Source: Candidatus Heimdallarchaeota archaeon LC_2 (lineage in GTDB: Archaea > Asgardarchaeota > Heimdallarchaeia > Heimdallarchaeales > Kariarchaeaceae). Taken from it: a stretch of DNA of 19,283 nt. The notes beneath the pieces are model-generated. The model was not told where the DNA came from. It did no database searches and saw only the letters and a program-made list of their open reading frames with translations. The stretch lies in contig MDVR01000091.1 of assembly GCA_001940725.1 (NCBI GenBank), positions 1 through 19,283 of the forward strand, in the 5' to 3' direction. The translations under genes were made by a program, and so were the position numbers. Below, in pieces: positions 1 through 7,608 of this stretch; positions within the stretch are counted from its first letter, which is position 1, and every line of letters begins with the position of its first letter.

Positions 1-2
1 CC

Positions 3-1457
3 TTGATTAATTACCATCTTACAGCCTTACATTCTGATAAGTATATACAGGGTTTAGTTAGTGCTCTCTTGCAATCCTGTGTCGCTCTTAGTAAAGTCAT
101 ATCTGACATTAAATTACAAGAAAGTGGGCAGGATCTATACCATTTTTATTCAGGAATTATTAGAGAGGGAGAGGCATTTGATATGGACCAAAAGAATTGG
201 TTAACACAGTATTTTCACACTGATCTGACCTGCAATCTCATTCTTGGTCTTAAAAGACATGGAATAATAAAAATTAGAAAAGGATCAAGAGATGATTTTA
301 AACTTACCAGCACGGGTTTGGAATTTATCAAGGTTCTGAGGGAATATTATTCATATCTTTCTGAGTTAGATAACTTCGTAAGCAACACTGATTCCACACA
401 ATTCAACAACTTGGAAAATTCATTCAAAATCGACATGATTGTACCAGAATCATTAGAAATATTTGTCCGAAAAGAAACTAGATTCATGAATTGTTACTGT
501 GCTCATCACAATATCGTTTATTCGAACGAACAAACTTACTTCCGTCACTCAGCAAGACTACATTCAGGTTTCAAGTGTAATATTCATAATTATACGACCA
601 ATTCATACAAGAGTTTCTACAATCACTGTCTAAATTCACATTTCGACATCCAATTCAACAAGTACAACATTATTACATTATTCGATTTTATTGATGAACT
701 CGATCCACTCATAAATTTTTCACAAACTGAAAAGGAACTAATCATTCACAAAGTTAATCAATTAAATACCCAGCTCTCTGAATTTGAAGGAAAATCGGTT
801 TATAATGTATCCAAGGTGTTTATAGCAATACTTTTTCTTCATCTGGAGAACAAAGATAGTAGAGCATCGAGACATCTAGACTTCAATTATCTTTATATAA
901 TTTTTCGATCAATTGGCAGGGCCAAACCTTATACTGCCAAGAATATTAAATTGCTTCTACGAAAACTCAACTTCGATTGGATGAAGTTTAAGTACAGTTA
1001 TCAAGAGGGATTTTTGTACTATGGTTCAATTATTCTTCGAGATCCTGATTTTAATGAACATCTTGTCCAGCGTGGTATAGATGTAAAATCCTTTAGAACT
1101 ATATGGGATCTGATGTTTTCCTTCTTAGTGGGTTCTGCCTCTTTGAATGAATTAACAAAATACAGATCCTCTCTCCCCCAATTTGTTTTGAAATCAATTG
1201 TAACATTTTCAGAGATGTTAGGTGAATGGTTCTCCCCAGGACATCCTGCCTCTAATCTACTAACCAAGGCGGATATTGAATCGATCATTGATACCAATCT
1301 CTCTTCACTTCCATATATCTCTGAGGTGCAAGTTGGAAGAATGTTAAGAGATCGTAAATCTTTGAAATTAGAAAAATACATCTTTAATTTCAAGAATGAT
1401 CTGTTCAAGATTTATGAGCAAAATAGTATCGATCAATCTAACAGACCGTATTTATAA
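3..1457 (+). CDS. Winged-helix protein with two tandem CHHH zinc-finger-like units, possibly 5'-partial
   Basis: The frame is open to the window edge. TTG at position 3 is only the first possible start, so the gene may begin upstream. About residues 67-112 look like a winged helix-turn-helix, ending in a wing-plus-helix of the form LTSTGLEFIKVL that is common in archaeal transcription factors. Residues 166-213 hold two units with identical spacing, C-x2-H-x12-H-x4-H: C166, H169, H182, H187, then C192, H195, H208, H213, with a period of 26. This is the C2H2 zinc-finger layout with the second Cys replaced by His. The helical 250-residue C-terminal part is not recognised. The likely role is DNA binding, perhaps as a regulator; this is inference. 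The next gene has its own promoter, so no operon is implied. The ORF is sure; the function is moderate. Confidence 0.7.
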   Translation: MINYHLTALHSDKYIQGLVSALLQSCVALSKVISDIKLQESGQDLYHFYSGIIREGEAFDMDQKNWLTQYFHTDLTCNLILGLKRHGIIKIRKGSRDDFKLTSTGLEFIKVLREYYSYLSELDNFVSNTDSTQFNNLENSFKIDMIVPESLEIFVRKETRFMNCYCAHHNIVYSNEQTYFRHSARLHSGFKCNIHNYTTNSYKSFYNHCLNSHFDIQFNKYNIITLFDFIDELDPLINFSQTEKELIIHKVNQLNTQLSEFEGKSVYNVSKVFIAILFLHLENKDSRASRHLDFNYLYIIFRSIGRAKPYTAKNIKLLLRKLNFDWMKFKYSYQEGFLYYGSIILRDPDFNEHLVQRGIDVKSFRTIWDLMFSFLVGSASLNELTKYRSSLPQFVLKSIVTFSEMLGEWFSPGHPASNLLTKADIESIIDTNLSSLPYISEVQVGRMLRDRKSLKLEKYIFNFKNDLFKIYEQNSIDQSNRPYL

Positions 1458-1493
1458 AATAGATCGTGTGCTTTAATTATTTATCAATACCAA

Positions 1494-1539
1494 CCATTTC
1501 CGTACCGACATAATATCAATTTGTTTTGTTTCTTATATA
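1494..1539 (+). promoter_or_regulatory. Promoter with 17-bp element (copy 1) and TATA box
   Basis: The element CCATTTCCGTACCGACA lies at 1494-1510. TTATATA follows at 1533-1539, 28 nt before the ATG at 1561, which fits a leaderless archaeal transcript. Confidence 0.7.
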
Positions 1540-1560
1540 GAATTTGATTTATTTATTATT

Positions 1561-2058
1561 ATGACAGGAATTTTCTTTGGTAGAATGAAAATGAAAATAC
1601 AACATTACCTTTGTCGAATAAAATGTGATGGCAATAAAGGCGTAATCGCCTCTTGGGACGAGACTCTAAAATTTCTCTCAAATGATCAGCAGATTGAAAA
1701 ATCTATCAGATACGAAAAGATCAAGAAGATTGATGATTTGGACCGTTATAAGAAACTAGGTTATTTTTTACCATTTCTAACCATACCCTTTGCTGCACTC
1801 ATAATAATTTACGAAGAACACGTCGATCTTTCTAAATTACATATCATGATGGGATTTTACATTTCAATTGCCATTGCGTTTGCTGGTGTCTATCTCTCCA
1901 TGAGATCAGGTATCGTTATCCATCACTTTGACAGTAGTAACAATTTAATTAGCACAAGATTTGGTGGATATAAGAAAGATATACATCTGTTGATGAAAGT
2001 TATCTTGGGAAAGATTAAGAAGATTGTTGAAAAGAATGTGGAGAAATATTCAGTATGA
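1561..2058 (+). CDS. Small membrane protein with two TM helices, function unknown
   Basis: The protein has 165 residues. Two hydrophobic segments, about residues 66-84 and 93-113, are separated by a short charged loop. The N-terminal 60 residues and C-terminal 45 residues are soluble and lysine-rich. A two-helix hairpin between beta-like soluble parts recalls small membrane proteins with split PH-like domains, but this is only a resemblance. The ATG at 1561 is preferred over the in-frame ATGs at 1585 and 1591 because a TATA box lies exactly 28 nt upstream. The gene converges on the minus-strand gene ending at 2117. No catalytic motif is visible. Confidence 0.75.
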   Translation: MTGIFFGRMKMKIQHYLCRIKCDGNKGVIASWDETLKFLSNDQQIEKSIRYEKIKKIDDLDRYKKLGYFLPFLTIPFAALIIIYEEHVDLSKLHIMMGFYISIAIAFAGVYLSMRSGIVIHHFDSSNNLISTRFGGYKKDIHLLMKVILGKIKKIVEKNVEKYSV

Positions 2059-2116
2059 CTCCATTGAGTGATAGATCCTTTGACCAATTTTCCTTATTTG
2101 TTTATTTAAAATTGAT

Positions 2117-2974
2117 CTAGATATATTTTCGATCGATCGAAAAAAGCTGACTACTTGGCGATCGATGATAAGGTATTTCCATACTTGCACGCAATTTATT
2201 CAGCTTCTTCTCCTGCTCACTTCTTCCCCTTCCAACTAATCGCCTGATCAACTTAAAAACCAAATTCCAAGTGCTATCTATAAATTGGATATATCTGAAT
2301 TCGAACGAATCAAGAAATTCAAAAGATTCTTCAGAGTAATCCCATGTGAGCATATCTCTTGTTTGTTCATCGATTTTTTCATTTCCAGCATATGCAAAAA
2401 TATGACGCTTCAAATAACGATCCATTTTCTTGAATTTCTTTTTCCTTATTCTGATATAATCCCAGGTGGCGATCAACAATCCTTCCATCCAAAATAGCTC
2501 CCCCAGATAATCAACCTTGATTTTCTTACTAGCAACTTGATCTGCCATTACTTTGGCATCCTTGAATAACTGAACTACGATATCGTCAGCTTTGGGATTG
2601 AAATCAAATCGCCCTAAAGTCTCATTATCGACTCTTATTTGACTCACCAATTCAAGATATTGAGCTGATATATTGCTTTCTTCTTTCCTTAGTTCTTTTT
2701 CTGGCATATATATCTGATATCTATTCTTCACACTTCGTCGGATAAAATAATCCAATCCAAAAATAAATCTGATTAGAGTTCGATCATATTGATTAGTTAG
2801 TATTAATTGTTGAAGATATGAATATGTTTCTTCAGGGTAGTAATTCCATAATGCATTTATCACCACACCATGTAGGATATAATCATCCTTTAGCGTGACA
2901 TCTTTATTCATCTTAAGTAATTCCTCAAATGGAAAACTACATTTTAGGGATATACCAGGATATTCTGTTTTCAT
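2117..2974 (-). CDS. Helical protein of a local paralog family (YPE-TY-YL motif), function unknown
   Basis: The protein has 285 residues, is predicted mostly helical, and is not recognised. Residues 41-53 read ALWNYYPEETYSY and match LWLFYPELTYTYL in the gene at 9082. Residues 64-80 (DRTLIRFIFGLDYFIRR) match DKTLVYYFLLGYHF in the fragment ending at 10991. Residues 154-162 (VDYLGELFW) resemble LDEYADLYW in the gene at 3237-4160. The window therefore holds at least three, probably four, members or remnants of one family. The C-terminus is basic. The ATG at 2974 sits 31 nt after TTATATA on the minus strand, which fixes the start. The last codons lie in an 18-bp palindrome. No enzymatic signature is visible. 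Confidence 0.75.
   Translation of the reverse strand: MKTEYPGISLKCSFPFEELLKMNKDVTLKDDYILHGVVINALWNYYPEETYSYLQQLILTNQYDRTLIRFIFGLDYFIRRSVKNRYQIYMPEKELRKEESNISAQYLELVSQIRVDNETLGRFDFNPKADDIVVQLFKDAKVMADQVASKKIKVDYLGELFWMEGLLIATWDYIRIRKKKFKKMDRYLKRHIFAYAGNEKIDEQTRDMLTWDYSEESFEFLDSFEFRYIQFIDSTWNLVFKLIRRLVGRGRSEQEKKLNKLRASMEIPYHRSPSSQLFSIDRKYI
2126..2143. repeat. 18-bp perfect palindrome at gene 3' end
   Basis: TTTTCGATCGATCGAAAA is its own reverse complement. It overlaps the last codons of the minus-strand gene ending at 2117 and is the longest member of the TCGATCGA class in the window. Confidence 0.85.
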
Positions 2975-2998
2975 ATACTAATAGAAAGATTTGAAAAT

Positions 2999-3005
2999 TA
3001 TATAA
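2999..3005 (-). promoter_or_regulatory. TATA box for the gene at 2974
   Basis: TTATATA on the minus strand lies 31 nt before the ATG, with no ribosome binding site between, so the mRNA is probably leaderless. Confidence 0.65.
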
Positions 3006-3080
3006 ACAAAGAATATTGATCAAATATCAGGATCATTCATCCTATAGATATTCTGATTGATCAGTTCTTATCAATTTCAA

Positions 3081-3097
3081 CCATTTCCGTACCGACA
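3081..3097 (+). promoter_or_regulatory. 17-bp element, copy 2
   Basis: This is an exact CCATTTCCGTACCGACA in the 262-bp gap between two minus-strand genes. No TATA box or plus-strand gene follows it, so it is not simply the promoter of a neighbour on its own strand. The gap also holds TCGATCGA at 3137-3144 and the palindrome ATCGATCGAT at 3186-3195. Confidence 0.75.
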
Positions 3098-3236
3098 CAA
3101 TATCTCGATAGTAGTTTTATCTTGTCTTCGATTCATTCGATCGATTGTTATCATTAATAATTAGTGAGACATCGCCTCCATTCAAATCGATCGATCTAGG
3201 AAATGATATCCAGTATTTGTACTCATTGAGAAATGA

Positions 3237-4160
3237 TTATAGGTTGATTATTGCTCTTATCTTTGATGCCAAATCTTTGTTTTGATTTAGTTCACTCTTT
3301 AATTTATCAAACTTGATATCGTATCTGAAGCGCCGATCTATCAATAGTACAGTTCCTACTAACATTTTATTTTCAAATATTACTCTTGAAATGTTTAACC
3401 TTAGGTCTGATTCAATTGTCGCACTTCTAATTAGCTCATCTGATTCATTGGTGGATTTTTCAAGATTTAGACAACGATCGATAAGCTGATAGCATAGTAT
3501 AAACAAATTCAATATATAGGATAACTTGGATTTTGAATTGGCAAGGGATGGATCTGGTGAATACTTTCTCTTTGTTTCTTGGTATATAATATGTAGAATC
3601 TTCATAAATTGGTCTGCATTTATTCCTAGATTGTATACCCCTAATTTGTTTAGATGAGACAAAAGGAATTCTGATGATACCAGAGTATTCCAATACAAGT
3701 CAGCATATTCATCAAGAGTGTATCGATATTGACTAAAATCGAAATCAATCAGTTGTAGCGATAAATTACTTATACGTGAATTTTTATTTAATCCCAACTT
3801 TTTCTGAATTCTCATTAGTTCCTTATATTCTATAAGATATCTCTTTCTCAAGTGTTGATCTACTCTGAAAACATATAGCAATGTTATTCTAAACTTGGCA
3901 GGAAAATAGATTAACCCGGTTCCATTCTCCTTGATCTTTTGTCGAATCCCGAGATAAGTTTTGAAAATGATCCCACAATCTTTTTCTGATAAATTTTTGA
4001 TCTCTGCTAATTTTTGAGTGATCTGTATAAGATTGGTTATTTCCGATGTGATCTTCACTCCTTTAAAGTGATGATTTTCTAAATAGGTAACATCATTTTC
4101 TGAATCCATGGATTGTAATCCAGAACTCTTACTTCTGAATAGTAGTTTTTCTTCTATCAT
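3237..4160 (-). CDS. Helical protein, distant paralog of the 2117-2974 product
   Basis: The protein has 307 residues, is helical, and has no recognised domain. Two segments relate it to the neighbour at 2117-2974: TLLYVFRVDQHLRKR at residues 93-107, and LDEYADLYW at 149-157 with a conserved Asp, Leu and Trp. The two genes lie in tandem on the same strand, which suits an old duplication. Unlike most genes here it seems to have a leader: GAGG lies 7 nt before the ATG, and the AT-rich box TTATTTAAATAA lies about 73 nt upstream. The paralogy is inferred by eye from short blocks and is moderate at best. The function is unknown. Confidence 0.7.
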   Translation of the reverse strand: MIEEKLLFRSKSSGLQSMDSENDVTYLENHHFKGVKITSEITNLIQITQKLAEIKNLSEKDCGIIFKTYLGIRQKIKENGTGLIYFPAKFRITLLYVFRVDQHLRKRYLIEYKELMRIQKKLGLNKNSRISNLSLQLIDFDFSQYRYTLDEYADLYWNTLVSSEFLLSHLNKLGVYNLGINADQFMKILHIIYQETKRKYSPDPSLANSKSKLSYILNLFILCYQLIDRCLNLEKSTNESDELIRSATIESDLRLNISRVIFENKMLVGTVLLIDRRFRYDIKFDKLKSELNQNKDLASKIRAIINL

Positions 4161-4221
4161 TACATTTCCTCTTTACTGACTCATCAATCAGTTCACTCTA
4201 TAGATTATAATATCACAATTA

Positions 4222-4233
4222 TTATTTAAATAA
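4222..4233 (-). promoter_or_regulatory. TATA-like palindrome upstream of the 4160 gene
   Basis: TTATTTAAATAA lies about 73 nt before the start codon. The same 12-mer precedes the gene at 5245, and a close form precedes the gene at 9082. It would give a leader of about 40 nt, matching the GAGG ribosome binding site at 4168-4171. Confidence 0.45.
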
Positions 4234-4324
4234 ACACGAAATTATAAGTTGGAAATTATTTGTTATATGATCTAATACTAAATGTTTCGTTAGTACTTGA
4301 AAAATTAATTTCCCCTAATTTCAG

Positions 4325-4377
4325 CCATTTCCGTACCGACATTTTCATTTAATATTAGTTCTGATTTTAATTATATA
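4325..4377 (+). promoter_or_regulatory. Promoter duplicate with 17-bp element (copy 3)
   Basis: The element is at 4325-4341 and TTATATA at 4371-4377. The stretch from the element through the following ATGGAAAAA aligns with 5423-5508, with 23 of 29 bases the same between element and TATA box and the same 29-nt TATA-to-ATG spacing. It drives at most a 33-codon frame, so it looks like a duplicated promoter that has lost its gene. Confidence 0.65.
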
Positions 4378-4399
4378 ATATTCATGACTATACTCTAAT

Positions 4400-4501
4400 A
4401 TGGAAAAAAATCGATCTTGTCTGTCCCAACTTCAATTAAATATCAAATGTTTAAGTCGATCGAAATTCGATCGATTGATTTTTTCGTCTAATAATTACTG
4501 A
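4400..4501 (+). pseudogene. 33-codon frame behind the duplicated promoter, probable remnant
   Basis: ATG lies 29 nt after a TATA box and begins MEK, as does the 265-residue protein at 5500. The two diverge after nine bases. The frame runs into the 3' end of the minus-strand gene at 4451 and stops at 4499-4501. It is most likely the start of a copy of the 5500 gene whose body was replaced by the minus-strand gene. A genuine small protein is possible. Confidence 0.4.
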
Positions 4502-5245
4502 AATAATGAATGCCGGTAATACCATCCACAAATTGTAATCAATAAAACTTGGACCTTCTGATGAGTTAAATTCACTCTTGCTGACATCCTTATTTCTATA
4601 AGAAAAATCAATTGTTTTATTGATAACACCAGTTTGAAAATAATTCAGCTGGTAATGTCGCATAATCCCACTAGATACAAAATAAGAAGTCTTTATGTGT
4701 ATCGTATATTCAGAGTATTGGGGGCGAGAATTCCCCAAATCAAATTTATATTCATATTCAAATTTTTCAGCATCCAGCTTGACCTCATTTGTAATAATTG
4801 TTGATTGAGTATTATAAGCAGCGTCTGTAATTTCATCTTCTGCTCTTTCGAGAATACTATCCCAGTTAGCAAAAATTAATGGGACAGTATCTAATAACCC
4901 CCATCCTCCGACACCCCAGTGCATGTAATCGGGTGCATTACCTAAATATTTACCAGTAGAATCATTTATTCCAATGATTGACAATTGTGCCCAGATATCG
5001 TCCGGATAATAGGGTGCCATCATGACATTTTCTAATGTATATGTATATTCCTCTCCCACATCATCTTGATCAATAACTATTCCATTAGATGGGAGGGTAA
5101 AGGCATCTGGAGAATCAATATCTAATTTATCCACCACCATTACCCAAGAATCACCTATTGAGGTTGATATGTTCGGAATCTCTGCACTAGTCATGGTAGA
5201 GGTCAAAGCTAAGATAAACAATAATGCAAACAGTCTTATTTTCAT
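4451..5245 (-). CDS. Secreted protein with signal peptide and C-terminal membrane anchor
   Basis: The protein has 264 residues. Residues 1-21 form a signal peptide: K and R at 2 and 4, then a Leu/Phe/Ala core, ending near TSA. The middle is rich in Asp, Ser, Tyr and Trp, with beta-like alternation suited to an extracellular domain. About residues 238-252 are hydrophobic (LWMVLPAFIISVII) and followed by RRK, a C-terminal anchor with a short cytoplasmic tail. The protein should sit on the outside of the cell, held by its C-terminus. The extracellular domain is not recognised. The gene lies between two near-identical promoter copies at 4325 and 5423, which suggests it arrived by duplication or insertion. 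Its last codons overlap paired TCGATCGA repeats at 4456-4463 and 4467-4474. Confidence 0.8.
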   Translation of the reverse strand: MKIRLFALLFILALTSTMTSAEIPNISTSIGDSWVMVVDKLDIDSPDAFTLPSNGIVIDQDDVGEEYTYTLENVMMAPYYPDDIWAQLSIIGINDSTGKYLGNAPDYMHWGVGGWGLLDTVPLIFANWDSILERAEDEITDAAYNTQSTIITNEVKLDAEKFEYEYKFDLGNSRPQYSEYTIHIKTSYFVSSGIMRHYQLNYFQTGVINKTIDFSYRNKDVSKSEFNSSEGPSFIDYNLWMVLPAFIISVIIRRKNQSIEFRST

Positions 5246-5268
5246 CTATTATTCCAATATGGCAATTG

Positions 5269-5280
5269 TTATTTAAATAA
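5269..5280 (-). promoter_or_regulatory. TATA-like box for the secreted protein
   Basis: TTATTTAAATAA lies 35 nt before the ATG at 5245 on the minus strand. It is a 12-bp palindrome, so its direction comes only from the gene. Confidence 0.5.
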
Positions 5281-5422
5281 AATAAATTTGAGTTGAATAG
5301 TTTATAATTCTCGATCGGTCTTTGTTTCAGAAATACTTATTTCAAAGAAATCCTAATATATCGATAGATAGAATCACAAGTATCAGAAGAGGTGTAAAGT
5401 TTTACATCTATTAGTATTACAG

Positions 5423-5477
5423 CCATTTCCGTACCGACACTTTTTCAATTAACATTATTTCCGATTTTGTTTATATA
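5423..5477 (+). promoter_or_regulatory. Promoter with 17-bp element (copy 4)
   Basis: The element is at 5423-5439 and TTATATA at 5471-5477, 29 nt before the ATG at 5500. This is the intact version of the duplicate at 4325-4377. Confidence 0.7.
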
Positions 5478-5499
5478 ATTTTCATAACCCTATAATTGT

Positions 5500-6297
5500 A
5501 TGGAAAAAGATTCCAACCAGGAGAGCTTCGAAGATGGGTACCGCTCTCGCACAATAGAAACACAATCAGAACTTATTGACAATCGTTCCAGAGATCTACA
5601 AACAGATGAGGAATATGATGTAGATGAGCTACTTGATCATTATGACAATGAATTTAATATATCACTGCACTATGTCTCAATGTTTGAGTTACGCATCAAG
5701 GAAAAGAATATCAACAATCTCATTGTTCGGTTTATACAAACCCTCAGTAAATCAAATAGAGAAAAATATTTTGATCAGGAGAAAATGGAGATACGTGGGA
5801 TGTCAATAGCCATCAATAATAATTATCATTCCAAGGAAACAAATTCCGATTCACACCAGTTTCAATTTGAATGGGATTTTCACGATCGAAGTCCCGATTC
5901 TCTAGAGTTTGAGGATATTCAGTATAACTTTCCGGTAACCTTCCTAAACAGTTTCCTCTGTTTCCTTATTTCCAATTCACTACTTGATGATAAAGAAACA
6001 AATGTAATGATTCTATGTACATCCAAACCATTCAGTTCGTTTATGGATTATACAAACTTCATAATATCTCATCATAAAATAAAGAACTCACTTGGTATTT
6101 CTAAGGATTTTTGGATTAAGGAAAAAATTACACAAGGTGAACACCATACTTACGAAATTTATGGGTTAACAAAAAGGGAATGGAACCATTTGATGGAGTT
6201 ACCACATGACGAGATGCCAATTGGATTCTGGGATAATTATGATCATCTTCCTTATCGATATTTTTCCGGTGAATTACAATCATTCGATGTAAAGTGA
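5500..6297 (+). CDS. Acidic protein of unknown function
   Basis: The protein has 265 residues and is not recognised. The first 50 residues are polar, acidic and probably disordered. The rest mixes helices with beta-like segments, and the C-terminus is rich in aromatic residues (Trp, Tyr, Phe). It has no signal peptide, no membrane helix and no cysteine cluster. The ATG is set by a TATA box 29 nt upstream. It lies 79 bp before the RadA-like gene on the same strand, but that gene has its own TATA box, so they are probably separate transcripts. TCGATCGA begins 2 bp after the stop codon. Confidence 0.7.
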   Translation: MEKDSNQESFEDGYRSRTIETQSELIDNRSRDLQTDEEYDVDELLDHYDNEFNISLHYVSMFELRIKEKNINNLIVRFIQTLSKSNREKYFDQEKMEIRGMSIAINNNYHSKETNSDSHQFQFEWDFHDRSPDSLEFEDIQYNFPVTFLNSFLCFLISNSLLDDKETNVMILCTSKPFSSFMDYTNFIISHHKIKNSLGISKDFWIKEKITQGEHHTYEIYGLTKREWNHLMELPHDEMPIGFWDNYDHLPYRYFSGELQSFDVK

Positions 6298-6345
6298 TTC
6301 GATCGATCTGTTAAATTATTATAATTAATTCTTTCGTTGCCGTAC

Positions 6346-6352
6346 TTATATA
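6346..6352 (+). promoter_or_regulatory. TATA box for the RadA-like gene
   Basis: TTATATA lies 31 nt before the ATG at 6377. CCGTAC directly before it (6339-6344) is a fragment of the 17-bp element and may be a degenerate copy. Confidence 0.6.
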
Positions 6353-6376
6353 ATTTTCATCGCTTAATATTAATCA

Positions 6377-7522
6377 ATGAGTGTAATCACAATACTAGAT
6401 ATGAATATAGAGGAATTCATCGCAGATGTACCATTCAAGATGCCAAGTGCAAGAAATCGTGCCCTTCATAATCTGAAAAGCGCAGATTTACATCTGGCTA
6501 GACAATTACTTATGATGAATAGAGATGAAATAGAGTGCATTGAGGGAATATCTGAAAGCACAGCAAAGATATTATTCACACATCTAATCATGTTACGGGG
6601 TAGTAATCTGAAACCTGTATCTGAGTTGAAACAGGAATTTGAATACTTGGAAACCAATATCGAAAAGTTAAATGAGGAATTGGGAGCAGGATATTTTACC
6701 TCATCGATAGATGGTGTGGGTATCCGAAGTGGATCAATAATCGAACTTGTAGGTGAACCAGGTATAGGAAAGACCAAACTATGCCAATCACTTGCATTGC
6801 AAATGATGAAATATAAGAAAAATGGTGGCTGGAATAAAAGAGTATTGTATTTTGATTCATCTTTTGAGTCTCCACTAGCAAATATGAGGGTACTAAATGA
6901 TTTTCACAAAGTATCTGAGTCGCAACTGGAAAAAAACTTGTTTGTGAGTAACACAAAAAATCTTGATGAGATCCTAACCCATCTCAAATCGCAAGATCCA
7001 GCCAAGATTGGAATGGTAATAATTGATAATATATCCCAGATAATTGCCAATCAATATCCAACTAGTCATTTTATGGGAATAGGGCGATTAATGTCAACTA
7101 TTGGATACAGGGATAGAGTACTTCATCATCTCTTTACCTATCTCAGACAATTGGGTCATTACTTTGGTACCATAACACTAGTAACAAACAGTCTGGAACG
7201 TCATTTCGGACATGTCACTTCGCCAGAATTCATTTCGAAACTTGAATATTCCATCAAGTACTTTTGTAGTATGAGTCTTTTTATACAACGAGCTTATAGA
7301 ATGGAACAGAAAGAGATGCAGGGTGTTGGAAAGCACATCCCCTCATGGTCATATGGAAAAGGAAAAATCGATAGCTCTCCTATCAGTATTCACTGTACCA
7401 AATCAAATCAGCATCGTAAATTCAGGGCTCCTGCAATTATATCCAAATACGGAGTTCTCGGGTGCACTGAATACAATAATGTTATCAAAAATCAATCTGA
7501 GGCTCTACATCAATACAAATAA
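6377..7522 (+). CDS. RadA/Rad51-like paralog with HhH domain and intact Walker A
   Basis: The protein has 381 residues. About residues 10-72 form the N-terminal HhH domain typical of RadA/Rad51, including the turn IEGISESTAKIL. Residues 126-133 are Walker A, GEPGIGKT, followed by LCQSLALQMM as in RadA. Residues 213-220 are Walker B, MVIIDNIS. The family's conserved Glu after strand 2 (RadA DTEGTF) is not present; the matching stretch reads DSSFES, so hydrolysis may be weak or altered. RadA proteins form filaments on single-stranded DNA. This one is divergent enough to be a paralog with a mediator, recombination-modulating or mobile-element role rather than the housekeeping recombinase. Three other proteins here share the HhH domain (7609-8958, 11163-12428, 12432-13658). 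Confidence 0.85.
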   Translation: MSVITILDMNIEEFIADVPFKMPSARNRALHNLKSADLHLARQLLMMNRDEIECIEGISESTAKILFTHLIMLRGSNLKPVSELKQEFEYLETNIEKLNEELGAGYFTSSIDGVGIRSGSIIELVGEPGIGKTKLCQSLALQMMKYKKNGGWNKRVLYFDSSFESPLANMRVLNDFHKVSESQLEKNLFVSNTKNLDEILTHLKSQDPAKIGMVIIDNISQIIANQYPTSHFMGIGRLMSTIGYRDRVLHHLFTYLRQLGHYFGTITLVTNSLERHFGHVTSPEFISKLEYSIKYFCSMSLFIQRAYRMEQKEMQGVGKHIPSWSYGKGKIDSSPISIHCTKSNQHRKFRAPAIISKYGVLGCTEYNNVIKNQSEALHQYK

Positions 7523-7531
7523 AATTGACAG

Positions 7532-7545
7532 ATCGATATATCGAT
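7532..7545. repeat. 14-bp palindrome after the RadA-like gene
   Basis: ATCGATATATCGAT is its own reverse complement. It starts 10 bp after the stop codon at 7522 and belongs to the ATCGAT-rich palindromes found near gene ends. Confidence 0.75.
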
Positions 7546-7579
7546 ATATTTCAAATATTTTTGATTATGCTTTGTTTAC

Positions 7580-7586
7580 TTATATA
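7580..7586 (+). promoter_or_regulatory. TATA box deciding a GTG start
   Basis: TTATATA lies 29 nt before the GTG at 7609. The overlapping ATG at 7607 stops after two codons, so GTG is the start. Confidence 0.6.
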
Positions 7587-7608
7587 CAATTGATATCTAT
7601 TAACTAAT

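Noticed and set aside
840..1340. C-terminal part of the first protein as a TFB-like cyclin fold.
   Set aside because: Helical content fits loosely, but no cyclin-repeat signature is seen and the zinc units are not a TFB ribbon.
1019..1408. Minus-strand 129-codon frame opposite the first gene.
   Set aside because: It lies wholly inside a longer, better supported gene, has no promoter and no recognisable product.
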